The notes under the pieces were generated by a model. That model saw only the letters and a program-made list of their open reading frames with translations. It made no database searches and had not been told where the DNA came from. Source: Lepus europaeus (taxonomy: Eukaryota; Chordata; Mammalia; Lagomorpha; Leporidae). From it: a stretch of DNA of 64,000 bases. A program made the translations under genes and the position numbers. The DNA is taken from assembly GCF_033115175.1 (NCBI RefSeq), contig NC_084843.1, positions 53,298,474-53,362,473 of the forward strand, given 5' to 3'. Shown piece by piece: positions 1-11,100 of this stretch. Position 1 is the stretch's first letter. Each line of letters starts with the position of its first letter.

Positions 1-167
1 ATTCCATTTGCCATGAACTTTTTGAAGTCCCCTTGTATACTGCCTCCTGAGACAGTTGGGAGCAACTATTTGAGGGATAGGGTAGGCCATACACATTCAA
101 TGGTGAAAACTAGAGAAACAGGAAAGGGTAACCATGAATAACTTGTTCTTTAAAAAAAGAAATTGCA

Positions 168-433
168 GGGCCTGCGTTGTGCCACTGCCAATAGCGCTAG
201 CATCCCATATGGCACCTGTTCGAGTCCTGGCTGCTCTACTTCTGATCCAGCTACCTAACGTGCCTGGGAAAGCAGCAGACAGCCCAAATCCTTAGGCCCC
301 ACATGGGAGGACTCACATGGGAGACCTAGAAGAAGCTCCTGGCTTTGGATTGGCCCAGCCCTGGCCTGTCTGGCCATTTGGGGAGTGAGCCAGCAGATGG
401 AGGATCTCTCTAACTTTCAAAAAAATATTTAAT
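168..433 (+). mobile_element. C SINE (CSINE)
   Basis: tRNA-derived lagomorph SINE, sense copy, from GGGCCTGCGTTGTG to AAAAATATTTAATA. TSD aaagaaatt[g/a]ca at 156-167 and 434-445. Confidence 0.9.
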
Positions 434-679
434 AAAGAAATTACAAGGATTCTATACTCTAAAATGTTAATTTGTCCATCTCAGTCATTAGTATCCTAGA
501 CTCTGAGGACATTCTGCTTATGTAACCTTCCTTATAAAACTTGAGATTTAAAAGTTTGTGCCAAAAATAAGCTTTGATTAGCCTGGCCATTTCTCTGAAT
601 GAGCTTCATGTTTGATATAAAGCTCCATTTCTACCTCTACCACCTCCTCTCTCCGCTGTCTTTCCTTTCCATTACTTTT

Positions 680-1024
680 TGTTTGTTTGTTTGTTTGTTT
701 TTTGACAGGCAGAGTGGACAGTGAGAGAGAGAGAAAGGTCTTCCTTTTGCCATTGGTTCACCCTCCAATGGCCACCGCGGCCGGCATGCTGCGGCCGGTG
801 CACCGTGCTGATCCGAAGCCAGGAGCCAGGTGCTTCTCCTGGTCTCCCATGGGGTGCAGGGCCCAAGCACCTGGGCCATCCTCCACTGCACTCCCGGGCC
901 CCAGCAGAGAGCTGGGCTGGAAGAGGGGCAACCGGGACAGAATCCGGCACCCCAACCGGGACTAGAACCTGGTGTGCCGGCGCTGCTAGGCAGAGGATTA
1001 GCCTGTTGAGCCACGGCGCCGGCC
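680..1024 (-). mobile_element. C SINE, young long subtype
   Basis: Reverse copy ending in the head GGCGCCGGCC; the tail is a (TTTG)n run. TSD ccattactttt about 669-679 and ccattacttt 1026-1035. Confidence 0.93.
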
Positions 1025-1139
1025 CCCATTACTTTCAGCAGTTCGGTACGTATTTCCCAAGACCTTTCCTCTGCATTTTCACCAACAAATGTAGGTGAAT
1101 TTGTATTAGCTTCAGTTCTCTGTTGCCCTTGAAGCTCTT

Positions 1140-1412
1140 TTCCTTTTTTAAAAAAAGATTTATTTATTTGAAAGAATTAGAGGGAGTCTTCTATCTGCTG
1201 GTTTACTCCCCAATGGCCGCAAAGGCCGGAGCTGAGCTGATCCGGAGCCAGGAGCTTCTTCCAGGTCTCTCTCCCACGCGGGTGCAGGGGCCCAAGGACT
1301 TGGGCCATCTTCTACTGCTTTCCCAGGCCACAGCAAAGAGCTGGATTGGAAGTGGAGCAGCTACGGCTGAAGCCGGCGCCCATAAAGCTGGCACTGCAGG
1401 CGGCAGCCCCAG
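1140..1412 (-). mobile_element. C SINE
   Basis: Reverse copy starting AAAGATTTATTTATTTG. Perfect 14-bp TSD cccttgaagctctt at 1126 and 1413. Confidence 0.92.
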
Positions 1413-2104
1413 CCCTTGAAGCTCTTATTTACACTAAATAGTATTCTTGTTTAGTCCTGCTCTTAAGTTTTGTGTTGGAGTCTGACTAGACATGCCTCTT
1501 GACCCGGAACTGTGTGGCACCTTTCCAACACCCTAGCACATTGTCCGGAGTAGGTACTAAAAGCAAACAAAAAACCTAAACACTCTCCCAGACCCCACTT
1601 GTTTTGTTATTAGGTGCTAGCCTGCAGTCACATTACCCATTTCCTGGCTGGAGTGGTTAGGTGTTCTTGTCTTTGCTGTCTAGCTCTGGCATGAGGTGCA
1701 TGAAAAGGGATTGAAGAGGAACTTGCTTCCCCTAAATAATGCATTCTGCAGAAGCACAAGCTTAGCAGGCTGCTGTCCTTCCTTCCTTGCTGTTGGCCTC
1801 TTGTGGGGTCTAGCTACGTGATAAAAAGCTCAGAAAGTCCAGTCCAGAGTTCTCATTTTCAGCTTTTCATATCATGACAAAATTTCTTTCAGAAACTGTG
1901 TGTAGTATCCATGGTAACCACAGATAACCCATACTACCTGAAAACCAAACAGTTCCTTTAAAACTTGTCATCCTTAATGTTTCAAGGTTATTAAGTAAAA
2001 ATTTTTCATCAAGGTAAGTCAATTAAAAATGTCAAATTATCTTTTTTAACATTTTATAGGTCCTTTTAATATATATGATTTCACAATTTTTAGGGTTTTT
2101 AAAT

Positions 2105-2190
2105 CCTGTTACTTTATATATGAAAAAACTGAAGTCCAGAAAGCTATGAATTCTGTGAAGCTGTGTACCAGAATGGGAGTAGAGCCAAGA
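2105..2190 (+). mobile_element. MIR-like fragment
   Basis: ATGAAAAAACTGAAGTCCAG and AGAATGGGAGTAGAGCCAAG follow the MIR pattern of gaggaaactgaggc...agtggcagagcc. Short and diverged. Confidence 0.4.
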
Positions 2191-2349
2191 CCAAAGAGAT
2201 CTAATTAGCCGTAGAATGCGCGGTTTGCTGGCCCACGCTAAAGCCACATGGTTTAGTCTTCCTACTGTAGCCACGCGGCCTGGTCATCCTGACTTCCTTT
2301 CAGGTACAGTAAACCCTGCACCTCCACTACTTTCTGCTGTCCTCCACAC

Positions 2350-2392
2350 ACACCCCACCCCTCCACCCCCCCACCCCCCCCCCCCCGCCCCG
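2350..2392 (-). repeat. C-rich tract (G-quadruplex-prone minus strand)
   Basis: CACCCC-type runs growing into about 13 consecutive C and ending CGCCCCG. The minus strand has more than four G-runs of 4-13 with one-base spacers, a strong G-quadruplex pattern. A shorter C10 run lies at about 3683-3692. Confidence 0.8.
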
Positions 2393-3398
2393 AGGAGCTG
2401 GAGACTTTGACAGTGCAAGTTGTACTATGACTTAATTTGGTTTTGGTCCTTTGTTCTTGGCATTGAGTTCCTAAGACCCTAAAGTCTCCTGCAAGACAGT
2501 GCCTTTTGTTCTGTTGCTACTGTTGGATCCCTGAATAATGGCTGGTTATCAGAGACCAAGCCACCCTCTGGGAGATTGATCCTGCTTATGTGACGAAGCC
2601 CTCCAAAAATCTCTGAACTTGGCAGGGTTTGGAGAACTTACAGATTGCTGAGCACGTGAAGGTGGAGTGCTCAAAGAGGATGTGGAAGTACATGCTCCTT
2701 TTTAGATGCATCTTTCCTGCAACGCAGTATTCTTTTGCAAGTGTAAATGTAAGTAGAGTTTCTCCCAGAGCCATTCTAACGCAGTGATGTCATGGGAACC
2801 CTTAATTTACAACTGCTGTATCAGAAAGCACAGGTCAGACCTGAGAGTTTTGATTATGAAGTGGGGGCAGTCTTGGGGTACTGAGCTCTTACTTAACCTG
2901 TGGTGTTCGTTGCTATCTAAATTGAGATATGGTGTCAGAATTTACATTGTAGGACATGTAGTTGGTATCCACCTGAGAATTTCTGTCAGAAGAATAACCT
3001 GCATGTGGTAACAGGAATGATCTAAGAGTGTGAGTGGAAAAAGTTGAGTTTCTCCTTAGTCAGGTATGACCTGGTGAAAGTTGAATTTGTTCTTAGGCTC
3101 AGTAGTAAAAAGCTGCATGTAGTGATAACTCTTCATTTTTGGGCTAGTTGTGGCTGAAGTCTTATTTTTTAAGATGGAATACTAGTGTGAGGCCATTAGG
3201 AGGAACCTATTTGAATAGCCAAGATGTGGTGTAATAATAACTATTTTTTGAGTCATTCTAGACCAGGTCATTATCAATACAAAGATAAAAGTGATGTTTA
3301 TTGTGCTTTGTCATAATCCCAGTGTAACCTAACTAGCTATCTCCAGGAGCTTCAGATTTTATTTTTTGCAAACCTGTCAGCACGCATTGCTGACCAGC

Positions 3399-3416
3399 AG
3401 TGCCATCTGGTGGACA
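3399..3416 (-). promoter_or_regulatory. CTCF-like binding motif
   Basis: The minus strand reads TCCACCAGATGGCACTGC, a close fit to the CTCF core CCASYAGRKGGCRS. It lies in unique, non-SINE sequence about 4 kb beyond the gene's 3' end, a common place for a domain boundary element. Sequence match only. Confidence 0.5.
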
Positions 3417-4934
3417 GTGAGAAACTTGTTCTTGTGAGGACTTTGGCCTGGGGGGTTATTTAGTCTTCTGCAGGTTTAAGGCTGGACTGTGCCAATGGCC
3501 ATCAGAGGGTGGTCTAGCTGAGGGCTTACTTCATGTAAAATGCAAATGTCTTTAAGAAGACAAGTCCACCAGGTTAGTGCAGGCAGGGGCTGTAGACTTG
3601 CACATTTGTTTCCTGTCTGATCTGGCCTTTTAGGTCTTGTCTAGGTTTGATCTCAAGAAGGCAGACTCTTAGTGTGTCTACAGCCCCCCCCCCACCTCCC
3701 TGTAGGTAGGTTAAAAGTTATCATGAAGCAGAGTTGGTCCAGCTGAAGAGGTGGTTTGCTGATCTTTTGGAGAAGCTGGCGGTCAAAGCAGGTCTCTTTC
3801 CCCACTTTACACTGGATATTTGCTTGGGAGGGACCTGGGAAGGGGCTATTAAGAGCCAAAAACAAAAAGCAAATCCCTTAGTTGGTCACTAGTAACTATC
3901 TCATAGTAAGAGTACTATACATATATATAGGCAGAGAAATCTCAGTTTAAGTCAGTGTAATCTGTATATAGACACCAGTTAACAAATATATTTAATGAAC
4001 AGCATCTTTGCTTCTGCCACTAAAACTACGAAGTAGCTGGTGTACTTGTAGCCTTCATAGTAGTAGAAATCAGAGGGTGGGGAAATGGCTTTCTAGGTAG
4101 AGACTGGCATGAACAAAAAGCAGGGAATTAGGAAGGATGGTCACTGAATAAGCTGGATCAGAATTAGATCATGGTAGGACACTTAGGAGTAGATTATCTT
4201 TCAGTTTCCCAAAAGTGAGGGGGTCTCGGTCAAGTTCTAGTCTTGAGGAATGAAAAATATTGGGAGTAGGCCCACAAGGTTAGGATTGTTCAATACCAAC
4301 AACCCAGTTTTTTCCTGCTGCTTTAGTTAGTGTGGTCACAAAATTAGGAACAAAAAAGGGGGTGGGGTACTTCAGGTATGATCAAGGGTGAGGGAATCGA
4401 GGATACAAATAGAGTATCTTGAATGCTAGCAAATAGAGATTACAAAATGTACAGAAAGACAAAGGCTGCATGACAGATTAGTTAATTAGAGAGTAGGTAA
4501 GGGCGAAGGACTAAAGCCTCATGAGGGGTGCCCAAAGGTAAAGAATCATTTCATGGGAAAGGGAGGCTGTAGTCTGAGAGGTTTCATCTGAAGACCAAAC
4601 AACTCCTTCCAAGTCGCTGGTTTTTTCTGGCTATAGCTCAGACACTTCTCTATCCTTATGAGTAAACAGCTGTTCAGGGAAAAGCCACACAATTCAAACA
4701 GATGTTTACACTGCTACCAAAATCTTTAGTTTCAGTGTTAAAACTAAATCTCTACGGAGGCAGAAAGATATTAAATAGGGCAACAGGGACAAGCAGCAGT
4801 TATTAGATAACTTTCACTTATTTGTAATACCCAACACTTTGGGCATTGTAGTAAATGCTAGAAGAACCCTTGTTTTGATCTTTAAAGTTTGACAAAACAT
4901 AATGCTTGAGGTATTTGGATTTTTGAAATGTATG

Positions 4935-4937
<3 letters not shown>

Positions 4938-4971
<34 letters not shown>

Positions 4972-5285
4972 GCAGGCAGAGTGGACAGTGAGAAAGACAG
5001 GTCTTCCTTTGTCGTTGGTTCACCCTCCAATGGCCACCGTGGCCTGCGCACTGCGGCTGGCGCACCGCGCTGATCCAGTGGCAGGAGCCAGGTGCTTATC
5101 CTGGTCTCCCCTGTGGGTGCAGGGCCCAAGGACCTGGGCCATCCCCCACTGCACTCCTGGGCCACAGCAGAGAGCTGGCCTGAGAGAGAGGCAACTGGGA
5201 CAGAATCTGGTGCCCCGACCAGGACTAGAACCCGGTGTGCCAGCGCCACAGGCGGAGGATTAGCCTATTGAGCCGCGGTGCTGGC
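4938..5285 (-). mobile_element. C SINE, young long subtype
   Basis: Poly-T of about 35 (a pure mononucleotide run) then CAGGCAGAGTGGACAG. Perfect 14-bp TSD tgaaatgtatgctt at 4924 and 5286. Confidence 0.94.
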
Positions 5286-5523
5286 TGAAATGTATGCTTA
5301 TTTATTGGAACATACAGAATATGCTCACAATTCGAAATGCAGGAAAACATTGTTTTTCTGCTTATTGTTTTGTCATAGTACAAAGCTATTCAAAATGTTC
5401 GAGTTAAATTTTTATGATTAAATAATAGAAAGGTATAACAATTTTAATACATTATCCTTGCTCTGGAAAGTGAGAAAATGCAAAGAAAAGATCTGAGAAG
5501 TAAACCTATAATAGTGGTCACTT

Positions 5524-5855
5524 TTTTTTTTTTTTTTTTTTTTGGACAGGCAGTGGATAGTGAGAGAGACAGAGAGAAAGGTCTTCCTTTTTGCCATTGG
5601 TTCACCCTCCAATGGCCGCTGCGGCTGGCTCATCGCGCTGATCCGAAGCCAGGAGCCAGGTGCTTCTTCTGGTCTCCCATGCGGGTACAGGGCCCAAGGA
5701 CTTGGGCCATCCTTTACTGCACTCCCGGGCCACAGCAGAGAGCTGGCCTGGAAGAGGGGCAACCAGGATAGAATCCGGCGCCCTAACTGGGACTAGAACC
5801 AGGTGTGCCGGCGCTACAAGGCGGAGGATTAGCCTGTTAAGCCACGGCGCCGGCC
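5524..5855 (-). mobile_element. C SINE, young long subtype
   Basis: T-run, GACAGGCAGTGGATAG and head GGCGCCGGCC. Perfect 11-bp TSD agtggtcactt at 5513 and 5856. Confidence 0.94.
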
Positions 5856-5984
5856 AGTGGTCACTTCTTAAGAGGAAAATCACCGATACCTCTTTCCCAC
5901 ATGTTCTTTACTTACACTTTTTGGTAATCTTGATAAATCAGGAAAATAAAAATCCCTGCAGATAAAAAACTGATACATAAAAAC

Positions 5985-6065
5985 TATTTGTGGGGTACCA
6001 TGTGATGTTTCAACAAATACATTTACCCTAATTTGAACATTACATAATGTGTAACTCCCCCTTGC
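5985..6065 (+). mobile_element. L1 3' UTR-like fragment
   Basis: TGGGGTACCATGTGATGTTT followed by an A/T-rich run resembles the L1M 3' UTR (gtacaatgtgatgttttgat). Short. Confidence 0.35.
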
Positions 6066-7114
6066 CCTTCAATGTCTAAGACTCAAAAACTCTGAGCTCA
6101 AATCAATTAGTAAATGGTTACCCTAGATAAGCCCTCTCCCTACAATTTTCAGATCACAGAACAGTCCCTGGCTCCAAAGCACCACAGAAAATGTGTTAAG
6201 TGCTAGGATCACAACTCCGAGAATTCTTCAACTGACTTGAAAAAAATCAGTGAACCACTCAGTATATGGAATACTTGAGAACACAATGTGCTTTAACTGA
6301 ACATATATGAACGATTACAGTGGACCAGTATATCCCTCTGTTGTTCCTCAAAACTTCAACTCACAAGGGATGAACTCAGATTGTCCAGGAGTATGTAATT
6401 TCTGGAGCTTAACCTTTAAAACACATTGACAACTGGTCACTGGACTCAATCTAAATGGACTGGTCTTGAATTCCTGGGAAACAATGTGAAAAGTGACACC
6501 ACATTCAACAGACATAACAAATTCTTGAATTTATTTCTGAAGTCCTGTGTTATTACCAGCTTAAGAAAGCTTTGATTTTAATTCTTATTGCAGTGAGTTC
6601 AGCTATAACTCTGCTTTCAATGTGCAAATTTGTTCTAACATATTAGGGGCTGTTTAGGGGGTATTTTTTTTCTGCAAGAAAAACCTAAGTATAATTTTCA
6701 CATCCAATTAAATCACATAGAAAATAAATCATTAGCCAAAAGAGGCCATTTAATCATTTGAGGCACATTTGCCAAAATGGCATTAAAGCAAATGCTCACA
6801 CAAAGTTAAAATTATTTGAAATATCCCTAAGCCTGATTTTTTTTCCTCAAAAATAATCACCATCCAGCCTTAACCATTACCTTAGGTGTATGGAATTAAT
6901 GTGAAAAGCAGTTGCTGGGTGGTGGTTGGCATAAGAGCTTACATGGAGCTCACAGATGGTGGACATTGAAGATGCAGCTTGGCTTGATCAGTGTATTTCA
7001 GGTGAGAAGGAAAGGCTGCTTTTGATATCCTACAGATGTCAGTGGAGGGCTCACATCTGTGATTTAAAAGTTAGGATTTGTGAGCTAGGTCAGCTATTAA
7101 AACCAAGACTTCAA

Positions 7115-7190
7115 ATTAAATAAATTTTCCAAGGCCATACAGTAAATACCAGAACTTTAGTTCAAACCCTGATTGCAGACTCGGGCTCTT
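7115..7190 (+). mobile_element. MIR-like fragment
   Basis: TTTTCCAAGGCCATACAGTA and AGTTCAAACCCTGATTGCAG resemble the MIR 3' half. It lies just past the inferred gene end. Confidence 0.5.
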
Positions 7191-7274
7191 GTCTACCCCC
7201 AAGTAGTATGCATGTCCAAAAGAGGGAGAACTGTGGAACAAGCCAATTTTTGATAAAGTCCTTTTAATGGAAAA

Positions 7275-8092
7275 TGTAAAACCCCTTTCAACTTTAATGT
7301 ACAAAGCCATATGTAACACTTGCACTTTAACAAAAGCAAGCCAATGTTTTAAAAAAATACATCATTAAATGTATATATGTATATATTTACATAGCATATT
7401 AAGTTTAATATTTAGCTTTAAAAGTTCACATAAATTTTACCAAAATGAGACAATTTTAAATAAATTACACCTTTTGAAAATGTTTAATTGTACAGTCAAT
7501 AGCTTCAACAAAATATTGAAGTGTCTGTATTTAGTTTCTACGTTACATACTTATATATCTTACAAATTTTACAGTTATTTGGCAGTAATTTTCTGATTAC
7601 AATATGACTGCTGTGCGATTCAGCAATTTCCCAAATACAGGCAATAGCTGGTGTTTGTGTCCTATTCTCACAGTAACTGTCTCAATGTAGTGAAAAATAT
7701 TGGTTATTTTAGTAAACTGTACAAGGTCACATTTACACTTGATCAACAATATAGCATAGAATTTAGTTTTTTTTTTTAACCAAAAATAAATACATCATTT
7801 TAAATCTGGCATCTTCACAAATATCATATACACTATAATACAAAAACAGCTATGTGGAACTGCTTTTTTTTTTTTTTTTTTAAACAATTTACCTTGTTTC
7901 GTCGTAACTAACATTGAATCACAGTAGCTGTGACATAATGCTATACTGCTGTGGTGTCAGTAACAAGTAATTACTAAGAGAATTTCTTGGCACTGATGGT
8001 TTTATGAAGCTTAAGTCAGTGTGCATACATATCATCATTCAAAAATAAGTAATACCAGTTCAGTGGCCTAAAAACATCAAACTGGACAGCAC
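7275..8092 (-). other. JMJD1C: JMJD1C 3' UTR (probable)
   Basis: AT-rich sequence following the stop, free of SINEs, with several AUUUA-type elements on the transcribed strand. The nearest plausible poly(A) signal is ATTAAA on the minus strand at 7293-7298, giving a UTR of about 0.8 kb. A further AATAAA on the minus strand at 6530-6535 could serve a longer form. The 3' boundary is inferred. Confidence 0.5.
7293..7298 (-). promoter_or_regulatory. Candidate poly(A) signal ATTAAA
   Basis: Minus-strand ATTAAA (TTTAAT on +) about 795 nt past the stop. It is the commonest variant of the canonical signal, and the length suits the known short 3' UTR of this gene. Not proven. Confidence 0.4.
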
Positions 8093-8182
8093 TTAATTTT
8101 CCTCCATGTCTTCCACTTCATCTTCATGTATCTTCAAAGCTCTCACCATTTCTTTGACTGCATGATATAAGATATTTTTAAC
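8093..8182 (-). CDS. JMJD1C: JMJD1C terminal coding exon (residues 2358-2386, stop)
   Basis: 90 bp of coding sequence ending in TAA at 8093-8095. [20 protein letters not shown] then an acidic tail, DEVEDMEEN. The exon continues as the 3' UTR. Acceptor TTTCAG. Confidence 0.96.
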   Translation of the reverse strand, partial: VKNILYHAVKEMVRALKIHEDEVEDMEEN

Positions 8183-11100
8183 CTGAAAAAAGATGTTGAC
8201 ATTTCCAATCACATGAGTCAGAGCAACATTAATAAATGACAGCTGCCAGATTTAAAAAATCATAATGGGGACCAAGAGGAAGCCAAATTTAAGAAAAAGT
8301 CAAGGTTTTAAGTATTAATAAATGAAAAAGTTAAAATGCCACTGACATTCACACAGTTAAAAATGTTTTTAATTCATTTTTGGTTATTCTAATGTGACAA
8401 ATTAGACAATGACTGAGTAAGCTGTTGAAATCAGCACAACGGGGTCTGGTAGGAACATCCATTTCTTACCTGTAGCTTATCATCATAATTGATTTCCTCT
8501 TTTAAAAGCCTCAGCTCTTGTGTTAAGTGAAATGACTGTACAAGATGTTCTGGAGACACAAAGTCCTCAGTTACCTGAATACAGCTGTGAAAATTCTGTA
8601 CCTGTCCCCAAAAAAGAAATGATGAAATATGAATTTTAAGAGGTAGGAGCAAAGAAAAGCCAACTTATCTAAAACAGTTAAACACAAGGACACTTTTGCT
8701 GGAGAATTATCTTCTCTAAAACAAATGGATTACAAAGTAGAAGACCAAAGTGTAAAGTGAATATAAATGAAATGAATTTAAATGACACATTTTTCTAGGA
8801 ATTCTTTGGAGATGTTGGTAACTAGATCCTAAATTACCAATTTTATCAAAGTGGATTTAAACAAAAAAAAAAAAAAAAAAAAAACTACTAACTGCAAAGA
8901 ATCTACCAGGGCACTCAATTTGAGTATGTCTGTTGTTGGTCCTCTACCTTTCAGCAATTTGGTCACTTCACTCTTCTTACACTACAGAAGAAAGAGGAAC
9001 TAGGATGAAAACTATAGTTTTATAGACCCATTGACCGCAAATGAATTTCAGAATTATCCTACGATTTTTTTTGGTAACCAGGCTCGACCCTGCTGAACTT
9101 ACAAGATTAGATGGGACCAGACACATTCAAGGGTAGTTTGACCATAGATGGGATTTTAGTTAACCTTTCTTTGGTAATTTTCTTTCAAATTAACTAATTA
9201 AATCTGTGACATCAGTAGGACTTTTTTTTTTTTCTAATTGGTTTTCACAAGAAGCTAGTCAGTAGTCTTACCTGTTATTTGTTCAGTATTTCTTAGAACT
9301 GCTTTCTATTAATGCTTAATATAACAGAGGAAGGCCCAAGCTAATTCTATCTGGAATTTTTTTCCAGGGACTTTCTTCCAGTGATGTTTGAAAATAACTA
9401 GAAGACTACTTTTAAATGTATTGTTTTATATTCATTGCTGAACACTTGAAAATATTTTTAAAAGTTTGCAAAACAGATTGAATTTCGGGGAGTTAGGTGG
9501 AGGTACTAGTTAATGGGAAATGGAGAGGGGAATTAGGAATCTGATGACAGGGTGACAGAACTCCAGAGGGGCTAAATTCCTCTTCTGGGTGTAATAAGCA
9601 CTTGGAACAGCTGCTGAACCCTGCAGTTCTTTAATGCAAGCACTACACCTCTTACTGAAACTTGGTAGGATACACAGCAAATATTTTCTTTCTTCTGACG
9701 AGATGAGGTGCCTTTAGGGTGGTATGGCTGTAGACAAATATTATCTTAATCATTTTTTTTTTTAAGATTTATTTATTTATTGGAAAGTCAAAGTTAGAAG
9801 GAGAGGCAGAGAGAGAGAGAGAGGTCTTCCATCCACTGGTTCACTCCCCAATTGACTCAACGGCCAGAGCTGCACTGATCTGAAGCCAGGAGCTGCTTCT
9901 GGGTCTCCCACATGGGTACAGGGGCCCAAGGACTTGAGCCATCCTCTACTGCTTTCCCGGGCTGTAGCAGAAAGCTGGATCGGAAGTGGAGCAGCCGGGA
10001 CTCGAACCGGCACCCATAAGGGATGTGCTGGTTCCTTTTGAAGATGGAGAGCACCTCACATTTTCACATTTCTGTACAGTCACACTGGCCCCTCATTAAG
10101 TGTCTATATAATAGATGCTCTATTTAAAAGAGCAGGAAACAGGATGAGGTGTTCAATGCCCATCCAAAGATAAATCAGCCAATAAATGGCAAGTCAACAG
10201 GCCCCGATTCCTGTGATGTTTGGTTTAACAGATGCTTTATTACAGCCCTGTATCAATTCCCTTCATATAGTCTCCAAATGGCTTCTCTCATAGCCTAGCA
10301 CTTAAATGAACATGCTTTGGGTCGTTAATCCTCCCAAAGTTTTGGTATGTCCTAAATATGACTGGCTTTTTTTCCCTCAATATTTCTATTATGTTCCCCA
10401 TCATTAGCTTGGGTTTCTTTTAGCTCTTTGACAGCTTTAAAAGCAGTTGTCTAGTAAGTCCAATGCAGGAGCATCTTCAGGAAAGGTTTCTATTTTCTCT
10501 CTTTGTATAGGCCACACTTCCTTCTTTCTGTGTATGCTTTTTAAATTTTTATTGAAAACCAAACATCTTGGGGAGGGCTAAGCCACCTCTTGGGATGCTC
10601 ACATCCCACATCAGAGTGCTTGTTGGAGTCCTGACTGCCTCCAGTCCAGCTAATGTACTTATGAAGGCAGTGGACAATGGCCCAAGTACTCAGGGTCCCA
10701 GACACCCGTGTGGGAGTTTTGAATAGAGTTCTTGGCTTTGGCCTGGCCCAGCCCTGGCTGTTGTGACCATTTGGTGAGTGAACCACATTTTTTCAGACAA
10801 TTCAATCAAGCAACCTTAAAAAAAAAAAAAAAAAAAAAAAGAAAACTGAGCATCTGAACATTATAGTGTGTTAACTGAGTAATCAGATTCTCTCCTGCCT
10901 CAATTTGCTGTTGATTCTATGGTGTGGTCACGTAAATCTGTGCTGTAGTGGTCAGCTAGTCACCTAACAGATTTCCTTAAACACCCCAAACTGACCTTTT
11001 TTTTCATAAAGGGGTTTCCTGGTTGCTGTGAGTTTTGGATTGGATTCTAAAATTCTGAAAAATTTGGTTCTGTCAGTCTTGACCAGGATATAGTTGCTAT

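Larger units (their letters stand above)
1431..4923. other. Intergenic stretch 3' of JMJD1C
   Basis: Largely unique. Holds one MIR-like piece, the C-rich tract and the CTCF-like motif. No exon or RNA gene was recognised. 4080-4200 looks vaguely like an ancient repeat I cannot name. Confidence 0.6.
5867..7274. other. Intergenic flank next to the 3' UTR
   Basis: AT-rich unique sequence with a possible L1 scrap at the left and a MIR-like piece at the right. It may hold the end of a longer 3' UTR. Confidence 0.5.

Noticed and set aside
168..240. tRNA-like A and B boxes
   Set aside because: Present in every C SINE head because the family is tRNA-derived. No copy has an intact cloverleaf with a matching acceptor stem.
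637..1098. ORFs of 90-150 codons on both strands, here and at 4818-5263, 39118-39653, 45538-45809 and similar places
   Set aside because: They are read-throughs of C SINEs, giving recurring [12 protein letters not shown] and [14 protein letters not shown] peptides in several frames. Repeats, not genes.
1..7270. Exons of the neighbouring gene (NRBF2 in human synteny)
   Set aside because: No coding segment recognised; the neighbour probably lies left of the window.
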